Assembly: GCF_014648355.1 (NCBI RefSeq) | Contig: NZ_BMQY01000003.1 | Coordinates: forward strand, 205,898-269,897 | Source: Couchioplanes azureus | Lineage (GTDB): Bacteria > Actinomycetota > Actinomycetes > Mycobacteriales > Micromonosporaceae | Direction: 5' to 3' | Length of the DNA stretch: 64,000 nucleotides | Shown here: one piece after another, positions 38,991-48,188 of the stretch | How the letters are laid out: every line of letters starts with the position of its first letter | Numbering within the stretch: position 1 is the stretch's first letter | Made by a program: the position numbers and the translations under genes | Notes under the pieces: generated by a model | Database searches by the model: none | Seen by the model: only the letters and a program-made list of their open reading frames with translations | Told to the model about the DNA's origin: nothing

Positions 38991-39108
38991 ATGCCGGCGC
39001 GGCGTTGGCTGCGGCCGCGGCGCTCTGTGCGGGCGCGGCGTTGGCTGCGGCCGCGGCGCTCTGTGCGGGCGCGGCGCTCTGTGCGGGCGCGGCGCTTGTT
39101 CGCGAGCG
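38991..39108. repeat. 18-bp tandem array, pattern A-B-A-B-B plus degenerate unit
   Basis: Unit A is GGCGTTGGCTGCGGCCGC (39001-39018, 39037-39054) and unit B GGCGCTCTGTGCGGGCGC (39019-39036, 39055-39072, 39073-39090), with a diverged copy at 39091-39108. It lies in the 357-bp gap between the beta-glucosidase and the convergent ROK gene. The rest of that gap (38776-38990) holds no gene I can support. Frames through it have no start signal. Confidence 0.85.
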
Positions 39109-39132
39109 TTTGCGTTTGGGCCGCGCGGGGCG

Positions 39133-40386
39133 TCAGGTGCGGTCGCGGGCCAGGGCGCGGCGGTGGGCGGCGCGGGACAGCGGTGCCGGGCCGGTCGCCG
39201 CCGGGAGCCCGCCGTCGGCGAGCAGCCGGGCGATCGGCAGGGTGGCCGCGCCCATCGCGACCGCGTCCGGCCCGAGCTGGCACAGGTCGATACGGGTCCG
39301 CGAATAGGGATGCCGCAACGCGTGGCGGGCGGCGGCCTCACGGATCTCGGTGAGGAAGCGCTCGCCCAGCGCCAGGCCCGCGCGGCCGCCCAGCACGATC
39401 CGCTCGGGCGAGAAGAGGTTGATCAGCCCGCCGATGCCCGCGCCGAGATAGCCGACGGTCTGGCGGAGAGCCTGCGCCGCCGCATCGGTGAGCGGCTCGT
39501 CGGCGAGCACCCGGGTCAGCAGGTCGGACCCGGCCTCCAGGCCCGTCGCCCCGGCGAGGCGGGCGGCGACCCGGTCGGCGCCGAGGTAAGCCTCCAGGCA
39601 GCCCCGCGCGCCGCAGCGGCACGGTTCGCCGTCGTACACGAGGGTGGTGTGCCCCCACTCCCCGGCGTCGCTGTGCGCCCCGCGGTGACCACGCCCGTCC
39701 CGCACGACCGCCGCGCCGACACCGTCGCCGACCAGGACGACGACCACCTGTCCCGCCCCCCGCCCGGCGCCGAACCACATCTCGGCCTGGCCGACCGCCT
39801 GCGCGCCGTTCTCGACGTGGATCGCCACGTCGGTGCCGTCGCGCAGCATCGCCCCCAGCGGCACGGCGTTCCAGCCGGTCGGCTGCGAGTGCACCACCGG
39901 CGCATCGCCGGACTGGTCCACCACGCCCGCGACGCCCACGCCGAGACCCAGCACCTCGGGCCGGGTGACGCCGGCCTCCGCCATCACCGCGTCCAGGCCC
40001 TCGAGCAGCTTCTCGGCGGCGAGGCACGGGTCGGGCGTTCGTCCGGGCAGGGCATACTGCGCCACGGCCAGCCGGGACATCGCGAGGTCGTACAGCTCGA
40101 CCAGCACGCGTGTCTCGGTGACGTCGGCGCCCGCGACGTACCCGAAATCGGGCGCGACCCGCAGCAGCGACCGCGGACGGCCGCCGTCCGAACCGACCAG
40201 GCCGGCCTCCTCGACCAGACCCTCGTCGATCATCTCGCCGATGAGGTTGCTGACGCTGGCCTGGCTCAGCGCCGTGGTGTCCCCGAGCTGCTGCCGGCTC
40301 TGGCGCCCGCCGTGGAAGAGATCGGTGAGCAGGCTGGCCCGGTTGGCGCGGCGCACGTCCCGCACCGTCGTACGCCTCGTCTCCAC
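39133..40386 (-). CDS. ROK-family transcriptional regulator
   Basis: 417 residues. An N-terminal winged helix (TTALSQASVSNLIGEMIDEGLV) precedes a ROK domain: GVGVAGVVD and the zinc site GHTTLVYDGEPCRCGARGCLE. ROK regulators of this NagC/XylR type bind sugars or sugar phosphates and repress sugar-use operons. Being convergent with the beta-glucosidase operon, it may add sugar control (inference). The GTG at 40386 gives the conserved N-terminus; the frame continues upstream into the heptamer repeats, which I do not regard as coding. Confidence 0.9.
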   Translation of the reverse strand: METRRTTVRDVRRANRASLLTDLFHGGRQSRQQLGDTTALSQASVSNLIGEMIDEGLVEEAGLVGSDGGRPRSLLRVAPDFGYVAGADVTETRVLVELYDLAMSRLAVAQYALPGRTPDPCLAAEKLLEGLDAVMAEAGVTRPEVLGLGVGVAGVVDQSGDAPVVHSQPTGWNAVPLGAMLRDGTDVAIHVENGAQAVGQAEMWFGAGRGAGQVVVVLVGDGVGAAVVRDGRGHRGAHSDAGEWGHTTLVYDGEPCRCGARGCLEAYLGADRVAARLAGATGLEAGSDLLTRVLADEPLTDAAAQALRQTVGYLGAGIGGLINLFSPERIVLGGRAGLALGERFLTEIREAAARHALRHPYSRTRIDLCQLGPDAVAMGAATLPIARLLADGGLPAATGPAPLSRAAHRRALARDRT

Positions 40387-40464
40387 ACCCGCACCGCCTT
40401 CGATCCGTCCGTGCCGAGGTAATGATGCGCCCCGCGCCGGGCGGAAGCCAGGCGGTGAACGGCC

Positions 40465-40678
40465 CGCGATCCGCAATGCGCGATCCGCAATCCGCCATCC
40501 GCGATCCGCCATTCGCCATCCGCCATCGGCCATCGGCCATCCACCATCGCGATCCGCCATCCGCCATCGCGATCCGCCATCCGCCATCCGCCATCCGCGA
40601 TCCGCCATCCGCCATCGGCCATCGGCCATCCACCATCGCGATCCGCCGTCCGCCATCCGCGATCCGCCATCCGCCATC
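40465..40678. repeat. Heptanucleotide tandem array, about 31 units
   Basis: Units follow CGCCATC with variants CGCGATC, GGCCATC and CACCATC; three units are 6 bp (GCGATC). A block of seven units (CGCCATC twice, GGCCATC twice, CACCATC, GCGATC, CGCC) recurs 89 bp apart, showing a higher-order duplication. It lies in the 443-bp gap between the ROK and 69-aa genes, whose remaining part holds a candidate sigma-B promoter. Confidence 0.9.
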
Positions 40679-40763
40679 GCCCTTCTCCGCCGCGACCGAC
40701 GACCGCGACGCGCACCGTGCCCGCGGCGCCCCGCGGCCTACTGGTCCAGGCCGGGGCACGGCC

Positions 40764-40790
40764 GTTTAGAGATCGCCGGGTTCGGGGTAT
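40764..40790 (+). promoter_or_regulatory. Candidate sigma-B/F-type promoter
   Basis: GTTTAG (40764-40769), a 15-bp spacer and GGGTAT (40785-40790) match the actinobacterial stress-sigma pattern, 39 bp before the start of the 69-aa protein. Confidence 0.55.
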
Positions 40791-40829
40791 GTCGCGGACC
40801 AGTCCCCCCACCTCGCTGAGGAGCCCCCG

Positions 40830-41039
40830 ATGCGCGCAGGATCTATCGGCGGAATCATCGTCGTCATATGGCTGGTGCTCGGCGCCGTCGCGGCGTTCGA
40901 GCGTGGTTACTTCAAGGACACCGGCGACACCAGTTGCGCCGAGGCCGGCACGGTCATGGTGACGGTGGTGGCCGGGCCGCTGAACTGGCTCGGGGTCAAC
41001 CCGAAGATCACCTGCGACATCCCCGAGCCGTCGAAGTAG
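40830..41039 (+). CDS. Small membrane or exported protein, 69 aa
   Basis: 69 residues. N-terminal transmembrane helix (IGGIIVVIWLVLGAVAAF) followed by a short extracellular part containing two cysteines (TSCAEAG, KITCDIP) that could form a disulphide. GAGGAG precedes the ATG, and the codon pattern is normal. A stress-type promoter lies upstream. The gene sits between the heptamer array and the 61-bp array. Function unknown; I believe similar small proteins occur in related actinobacteria, but cannot check. Confidence 0.7.
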   Translation: MRAGSIGGIIVVIWLVLGAVAAFERGYFKDTGDTSCAEAGTVMVTVVAGPLNWLGVNPKITCDIPEPSK

Positions 41040-41178
41040 GCCCTGACCGTCCGTAGTAGAGCGTCACCGACAAAGCGGATACCGGGGCGCACGCGGCGGC
41101 AGGCGCGGGCAGGTCGTCACCGCACGGCCCGCCGTCGACGCCGCCGCTCACCGAAGGCCGCCGACGCCGCCCCCGCTC

Positions 41179-41476
41179 GGCGTAACACCGCCGCTGCTGG
41201 CGCTCCGCTGGCCGTAACGCCGTGGACACCGCGCCGCCTGCCGAAACGCCGCCACTGCTGGCACGCCGCTGGCCGTAACGCCGTGGACACCGCGCCGCCC
41301 GCCGAAACGCCGCCACTGCTGGCACACCGCTGGCCGTAACGCCATGGACACCGCGCCGCCCGCCGAAACGCCGCCACTGCTGGCACACCGCTGGCCGTAA
41401 CGCCATGGACACCGCGCCGCCCGCCGAAACGCCGCCACTGCTGGCACACCGCTGGCCGTGCACCGCCGCGGGCCGC
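41179..41476. repeat. 61-bp tandem array (VNTR-like), four full copies
   Basis: Full copies start at 41210, 41271, 41332 and 41393, each 61 bp and more than 95% alike by eye; a degenerate partial copy precedes (41179-41209) and another follows (41454 onward). Each begins GGCCGTAACGCC and contains CCGAAACGCCGCCACTGCTG. A period of 61 is not a multiple of three, so a coding role is unlikely. Confidence 0.92.
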
Positions 41477-41480
41477 GTTC

Positions 41481-41524
41481 GTCGTCCCGCCGTCGTCCCG
41501 CCGTCGTCCCGTCGTCGCACCGTC
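41481..41524. repeat. 11-bp tandem array
   Basis: About four units of GTCGTCCCGCC directly after the 61-bp array, the last two degenerate. Confidence 0.8.
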
Positions 41525-41557
41525 GTGGTTCTTCATGCGGGTAACGCGGCCCAGCTC

Positions 41558-41661
41558 GGGCGGCGTAGGGCAGGAGCGGCAGCGGGCGGCGTAGGGCAGC
41601 GGCGGCAGCGGGCGGCGTAGGGCAGGAGCGGCAGTGGGCGGCGTGGGGCAGGGGCGGCAGC
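41558..41661. repeat. 26-bp tandem array, four copies
   Basis: Copies start at 41558, 41584, 41610 and 41636 (GGGCGGCGTAGGGCAGGAGC...), with a partial at 41662. Together with the 61-bp and 11-bp arrays it fills most of the 715-bp gap 41040-41754, which has no gene I can support. Confidence 0.88.
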
Positions 41662-41754
41662 GGGCGGCGCAGGCGAGCTCGGGCGGCGCGGAGAGCGCCA
41701 GGTGAGCGGCGCGGGAGCGGGAGGGCGCGGTTCTCCAGCGATGTCGGATCCCGG

Positions 41755-42129
41755 TCAGGCCGCCCACGGCGGGCTGAGCTCGGTGCCGTCGGCGAGCGTC
41801 GCGCGCAGTCCGGCGCTCGTGGTCACCCAGGCGGTGGCGGGCTGGCCGGACGTGTTGTCGATGGCGAACTGCGCGCCGGCGGGCACGAATGCGGCCTCCC
41901 CGGCCCGCACGGTTGCCGTTTCGCCGTCGATGGTCGTGGTGACCTCGCCGGAGAGCAGGAAGAGGACCTCCTCCCGGCTGACCCGGTGCGGCATCCCGAT
42001 GGTTCCGTGGGCGATCTCGAGCCGCCAGGCGCTCAGCTCGCGGCTTCCGCGCGACGGGGCGACGTACGAGTGGAAGGTTGCACCGTGCATCCGGTGCTCG
42101 ACGGCGTCCTGTTCACGGATCACAGCCAT
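41755..42129 (-). CDS. Cupin-domain protein
   Basis: 124 residues, a single cupin barrel. Motif 1 is GMPHRVSREEVLFLLSG, with a His and Glu for metal binding, and motif 2 is AGEAAFVPAGAQF, where the usual His is replaced, so metal binding may be incomplete. Cupins of this size are often small enzymes or sensors. GAGGAG precedes ATG 42129. The gene is divergent from a MarR gene with a shared 72-bp region carrying three operator half-sites, so it is very probably controlled by that MarR. Confidence 0.85.
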   Translation of the reverse strand: MAVIREQDAVEHRMHGATFHSYVAPSRGSRELSAWRLEIAHGTIGMPHRVSREEVLFLLSGEVTTTIDGETATVRAGEAAFVPAGAQFAIDNTSGQPATAWVTTSAGLRATLADGTELSPPWAA

Positions 42130-42145
42130 GGTCACTCCTCAGTTG

Positions 42146-42202
42146 GTCAAGTAGGTTGACTATATGGTCAAGCAAGTTGACGTGTCTGTCAAACTGGTCT
42201 GA
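42146..42202. promoter_or_regulatory. Three phased operator sites between cupin and MarR genes
   Basis: GTCAAGTAGGTTGAC (42146-42160) and GTCAAGCAAGTTGAC (42167-42181) are perfect 5-5-5 inverted repeats; a third GTCAA begins at 42188 with a degraded partner. Starts are exactly 21 bp apart, about two helical turns, so bound dimers would sit on one face of the DNA. A TATATG box lies between sites one and two. Confidence 0.8.
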
Positions 42203-42645
42203 TGGAAAGCGGCCTACTCGATCTGCCGGTGTTGCTGCTGAGCGCGGCCCGGGCGCTGGTGGACGGCATCGACGCCGGCGTGCGCGCCCGCGGCTTCACG
42301 GATCTGCGCCCCGCGCACGGCTTCGCCTTCGCCCGCCTGTCCGGGCAGGGCGCGACAACGGTGCAGCTGGCGGAGCATCTCGACGTCAGCAAGCAGGCGG
42401 CCAGCCAGATGGTCGAGGAACTGGCGAAGAAGGGCTATGTGGAGCGCCGGCCGCACCCGGACGACGCCCGGGCGCGGCTGGTGGTGCTGACCGAGAAGGG
42501 GCGGGCCTGCACGCGGGCGGCCGACGAGGCCGCCGCCGAGATACTTCGGCCCTGGGCCGCGGCGCTGGGCCCCGAGCGCCTGGCGGCCCTGCGTCAGGAC
42601 CTGTCGAGGCTGGCCGTCCCGGGCCGGATGCGCCCGATCTGGTGA
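42202..42645 (+). CDS. MarR-family transcriptional regulator
   Basis: 147 residues. Winged helix TTVQLAEHLDVSKQAASQMVEELAKKGYVERRPH and wing DDARARLVVLTEKG. The start codon lies only 20 bp after the second complete operator site with no ribosome-binding sequence, so the message may be leaderless. By position it should repress itself and the divergent cupin gene. The ligand is unknown; it is distinct from the MarR at 14233. Confidence 0.9.
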   Translation: MESGLLDLPVLLLSAARALVDGIDAGVRARGFTDLRPAHGFAFARLSGQGATTVQLAEHLDVSKQAASQMVEELAKKGYVERRPHPDDARARLVVLTEKGRACTRAADEAAAEILRPWAAALGPERLAALRQDLSRLAVPGRMRPIW

Positions 42646-42772
42646 ACCGCGATCGACGTCAAGCGGCGGGAGACGACCAGCCGCACCCGGTCACGCCAAC
42701 CCCGGCCAGACATGATCAGCCGCCTCGGGAGATACCAACCCCGCGGAGATGACCGGCCCGGCGGACGTGGCC

Positions 42773-42933
42773 GACCCGGCAGAGGAGACGGACGCGGTCG
42801 AGGAGACGGACCCCGCGGAGGAGACGGACCTGCGGAGGACACGGACCCCGCGGAGGACACGGACCCCGCGGAAGAGACGCACCCCGCGGAGGACACGGGC
42901 CCGGCGGAGGACACCGGCCTCGCGGAGCAGACG
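42773..42933. repeat. 18-bp tandem array with one 17-bp unit
   Basis: Nine units like GACCCCGCGGAGGAGACG; the fourth (42827-42843) lacks one base. On the + strand the units read as hexapeptides of the type DPAEET, but the 17-bp unit breaks the frame and no gene start is convincing. It fills most of the 301-bp gap between MarR and VOC genes. Confidence 0.88.
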
Positions 42934-42946
42934 GGCCCGGACGCGT

Positions 42947-43348
42947 CTACCCGTCGTTGGACCAGCTTCGGGTCGACAGGACGAGGCGGTAGCCGTCGGG
43001 ATCCGCCACGGTGACACCCCAGCGATCCCAATACTCGCTCTGTGACACGCGTTTGCCACCGGCCTGCTCGATCCGGGCGACGAGCTGCTCGTCGACCGGC
43101 GCGCCCAGGTAGAGCACGAGCAAATCTTCCGGCGTCGGTGCGGGCTCCGGGACCTCCGGGCCGGCGACCAGTTCCAGGTGCCAGGACGCCTGCCGCCAGC
43201 CCAGCATGACGAGGTCGTGCTCGCCGGCGGCCTCGGCCGTGGCCCGGTAGAGCAGGTCCAGCCCCAGTCCCTCCACATAGAAGCGTTCGGCGGCGGCGAG
43301 GTCGCGGCTCGGTCGGGCGATGCGGACGGCGGCGGTCGGTGAGATCAC
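42947..43348 (-). CDS. VOC-family (glyoxalase/bleomycin-resistance-like) protein
   Basis: 133 residues, two beta-alpha-beta-beta-beta modules: ARPSRDLAAAERFYVEGLGLDLLYR and the second half ending WGVTVADPDGYRLVLS. Small VOC proteins bind metals and small ligands; function ranges from lyase to drug binding. The GTG at 43348 follows AAAGGG. Its last codons abut the 18-bp array. It lies between the parC terminator and the array with no operon partner. Confidence 0.8.
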   Translation of the reverse strand: MISPTAAVRIARPSRDLAAAERFYVEGLGLDLLYRATAEAAGEHDLVMLGWRQASWHLELVAGPEVPEPAPTPEDLLVLYLGAPVDEQLVARIEQAGGKRVSQSEYWDRWGVTVADPDGYRLVLSTRSWSNDG

Positions 43349-43417
43349 TGGATGCCCTTTCTTGACACCGGGGGCCCGAGGCCGGAGGGATGGCCCCGGC
43401 ATATGGGGCCAAGGTCA

Positions 43418-43460
43418 GCCGCACACCCGAGAGCGGAGGGAGGGCCCCACGGTGTGCGGC
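43418..43460 (-). terminator. Terminator hairpin after parC
   Basis: GCCGCACACC (43418-43427) and GGTGTGCGGC (43451-43460) form a perfect 10-bp stem, 6 bp beyond the parC stop. A second GGCCCC/GGGGCC hairpin follows at 43392-43410. Confidence 0.7.
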
Positions 43461-43466
43461 CCACGA

Positions 43467-45989
43467 TCAGCCGCGCTCGATCAGGTGGCCGATGATCTGC
43501 GGGCCCATCAGGACCGCCTCGCCGGAGCCGTCGCGCCGGGAGTCCTGTTCCGGCAGGTCCACCGGGTCGCCCGTCGCGCTCGCGCCGACCGGGCGGGGGC
43601 CCACCCAGGCGACCGCCAGGCGGGACTCGCCCTTGAGGAAGCGCTGGGCCCGGACGCCGCCGGTGGCCCGGCCCTTCGCCGGGTACGCGGCGAAGGGGGT
43701 CACCTTCACCTGGGTGCCGGTCGAGGTCACGACCATCGGCTCGCCGTGCTGCTCGTCCCGGGTGTCGACGGCGTTGAACGACAGCACCTCGGCGTCCTCG
43801 GAGAGGTTGATGCCCGCCATGCCGCCGCCCTTGAGGCCCTGCGGGCGGACCAGCTTGGCCGGGAAGCGCAGCAGGGACGCGTCGGACGTGACGAAGACGA
43901 GGGACTCCGCGCCGTCGGTCAGCCAGGTGGCCTGGACGACCTCGTCGCCCTCCTTGAGGGTGATGACCTCGAACTCGTCGGAGCGGACCGGCCACTCCGG
44001 CGCGCACACCTTCACCACGCCCTGGCGGGTGCCGATCGCCAGCCCCGGGGACTTGCCGGGCAGGAGCGGGGCCAGGCCGACGACGCGCTCGCCCTTCTCC
44101 AGCGGGATCAGCTCCGAGGCCGACATGCCGCCGCGCAGCGAGACCGTGCCGGACTGCTCGGGCAGCACCGGCAACGGCAGCACGTCGGTCTTGAAGGCGC
44201 GGCCCGCGCTGGTCACGAGCAGGACGCGGCCGCGCGCGGTGGAGTGGACGACGGAGCGGACGGCGTCGTGCTTGACCCGGCCGCTGCGGCGCCGGGCCTC
44301 GGTGGCCTCCTCGCTCTCCGCCGCGGTGCGGGCGATGAGCCCGGTGGCCGAGAGGATCACCTGGCACGGGTCGTCGGCGACCTCCAGCGGCCCCGCCGGG
44401 ACGGAGGCCGCCAGCACCTCCTTGAGGTCGCCGTCGATGAGCGTGGTGCGCCGCGGCGCCCCGAACTCGGCCGCCACCTCGGCGAGCTCGTCGGAGACCA
44501 CCTGGCGGAGCACGCCGGTGTCGTCGAGGATCCGGGACAGCTCGGCGATCTCGGCATTGAGCCGCTGCTGCTCGGCCTCCAGCTCGATGCGGTCGAAGCG
44601 GGTGAGCCGGCGCAGCGGCGTGTCCAGGATGTAGTTGGCCTGGATCTCGGTGAGCCCGAACTCGCTCATCAGGCTCGCCTTGGCCGCGGCGGCGTCGTCG
44701 CTGCCGCGGATGATCGCCACCACCCGGTCGATGTCGATGAGGGCGATGAGCAGGCCGTCGACGAGGTGCAGCCGGTCCTGCCGCTTCGTCCGGCGGTGCG
44801 TCGTACGCCGCGTCACCACCTCGTAGCGGTGCGCCAGGAACACCTCCAGCAGCGCCTTCAGCCCCAGGGTCTGCGGCTGGCCGTCGACCAGCACGAGGTT
44901 GTTGATGCCGAACGAGGTCTCCAGCGGGGTGAGCCGGTAGAGGTCGGCGAGCAGCGCCTGCGGGTTGACGCCGACCTTGCACTCGATGACGAGGCGGGTG
45001 CCGTGCTCGCGGTCGGTGAGGTCCTTGACGTCGGCGATGCCCTGCAGACGGGCCGCCTGCCGCTGGCCCTTGCGGGGGCCGGAGGTGATGAGCTTGCCCT
45101 TCACCTCGTCGGTGATCGCCTCGATGATCTTCTCGGTGCCGACGCCGTAGGGCAGCTCGACCACCGTGATGGCCTGCCGGCCGCGGCCGCCCTCCAGCGG
45201 GCCGGTCGTGGCGCGGGCCCGCATGCGCACCACGCCGCGGCCCGTCTCGTACGCCCGGCGCACCTCGTCCAGCCCGAGCAGCTGCCCGCCGGTGGGCAGG
45301 TCGGGGCCGGGCACGAAGCGCATGAGCGCGTCGAGGTCGGCGTCCGGCTCGGTGATGAGGTGCCGCGCCGCCGCGACGACCTCGGCGAGGTTGTGCGGGA
45401 TCATGTTGGTGGCCATGCCGACCGCGATGCCCGAGGTGCCGTTGACCAGCAGGTTGGGGAACGCCGCCGGCAGCACCGTGGGCTCCTGCTCGGAGCCGTC
45501 GTAGTTGGGCTTGAAGTCGACGGTGCCCTCGCCGAGCTCCCCGACGAGCAGCATGGCCTCGCGCGACATCCGGGACTCGGTGTAGCGCTCGGCGGCCGGG
45601 CCGTCGTCGGGCGAGCCGAAGTTGCCGTGGCCGTCGATCAGCGGGACGTTCAGCGAGAAGTCCTGGGCGAGGCGGACCATCGCGTCGTAGATGGCCAGGT
45701 TGCCGTGCGGGTGGTACTTGCCCATGACGTCGCCGACGACGCGGGCCGACTTCACGTACGCCCGGTCCGGCCGGTAGCCCTGCTCCTGCATCGACCAGAG
45801 GATGCGCCGGTGCACCGGCTTGAGCCCGTCGCGCGCGTCGGGGAGGGCGCGGGAGTGGATGACCGAGTACGCGTACTCCAGGTAGGAGTCCTCGACCTCG
45901 GTGGTGATCGGGTTGTCGATCACCCGGGCCCCGGCCTGGTCGAAGGCCGACAGGTCCACCCGGGACTGCTCGTTCTTGCGGCGTGCCAT
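43467..45989 (-). CDS. parC: Topoisomerase IV-type subunit A
   Basis: 840 residues. GyrA/ParC breakage-reunion domain with catalytic Tyr136 in AERYTE, winged-helix region [17 protein letters not shown], and a C-terminal beta-pinwheel (repeats around [25 protein letters not shown]). It lies 16 bp after parE on the same strand. In the quinolone-resistance region the residues equivalent to E. coli GyrA D82 and S83 are N97 and L98 rather than Asp and Ser/Gly/Ala, suggesting low quinolone affinity. The enzyme decatenates or relaxes DNA with ParE. Confidence 0.93.
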   Translation of the reverse strand: MARRKNEQSRVDLSAFDQAGARVIDNPITTEVEDSYLEYAYSVIHSRALPDARDGLKPVHRRILWSMQEQGYRPDRAYVKSARVVGDVMGKYHPHGNLAIYDAMVRLAQDFSLNVPLIDGHGNFGSPDDGPAAERYTESRMSREAMLLVGELGEGTVDFKPNYDGSEQEPTVLPAAFPNLLVNGTSGIAVGMATNMIPHNLAEVVAAARHLITEPDADLDALMRFVPGPDLPTGGQLLGLDEVRRAYETGRGVVRMRARATTGPLEGGRGRQAITVVELPYGVGTEKIIEAITDEVKGKLITSGPRKGQRQAARLQGIADVKDLTDREHGTRLVIECKVGVNPQALLADLYRLTPLETSFGINNLVLVDGQPQTLGLKALLEVFLAHRYEVVTRRTTHRRTKRQDRLHLVDGLLIALIDIDRVVAIIRGSDDAAAAKASLMSEFGLTEIQANYILDTPLRRLTRFDRIELEAEQQRLNAEIAELSRILDDTGVLRQVVSDELAEVAAEFGAPRRTTLIDGDLKEVLAASVPAGPLEVADDPCQVILSATGLIARTAAESEEATEARRRSGRVKHDAVRSVVHSTARGRVLLVTSAGRAFKTDVLPLPVLPEQSGTVSLRGGMSASELIPLEKGERVVGLAPLLPGKSPGLAIGTRQGVVKVCAPEWPVRSDEFEVITLKEGDEVVQATWLTDGAESLVFVTSDASLLRFPAKLVRPQGLKGGGMAGINLSEDAEVLSFNAVDTRDEQHGEPMVVTSTGTQVKVTPFAAYPAKGRATGGVRAQRFLKGESRLAVAWVGPRPVGASATGDPVDLPEQDSRRDGSGEAVLMGPQIIGHLIERG

Positions 45990-46005
45990 GTCTGTGACCC
46001 GTTCC

Positions 46006-48063
<2,058 letters not shown>

Positions 48064-48188
48064 GAGGTGCTACTCCTCCAGCGGTGGCGGGCCGTCAACG
48101 ACGCGGCGAGCCTACCGGGGAGGTGCGACGAGTTTGGTGAGACCGACCCGGAACGCCACCTCGAAGAGGAGCACCAAAGGGACGAATG

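Noticed and set aside
40387..40678. N-terminal extension of the ROK regulator through the heptamer array
   Set aside because: It would add a repetitive Trp/Arg/Asp-rich leader; the conserved ROK N-terminus starts at 40386.
41179..41476. CRISPR array
   Set aside because: The 61-bp units are directly adjacent with no variable spacers, and no cas gene is present.
42712..43014. A 100-codon + frame across the 18-bp repeats
   Set aside because: It overlaps the VOC gene 3' end, has no ribosome-binding site and is frame-shifted relative to half of the repeat array.
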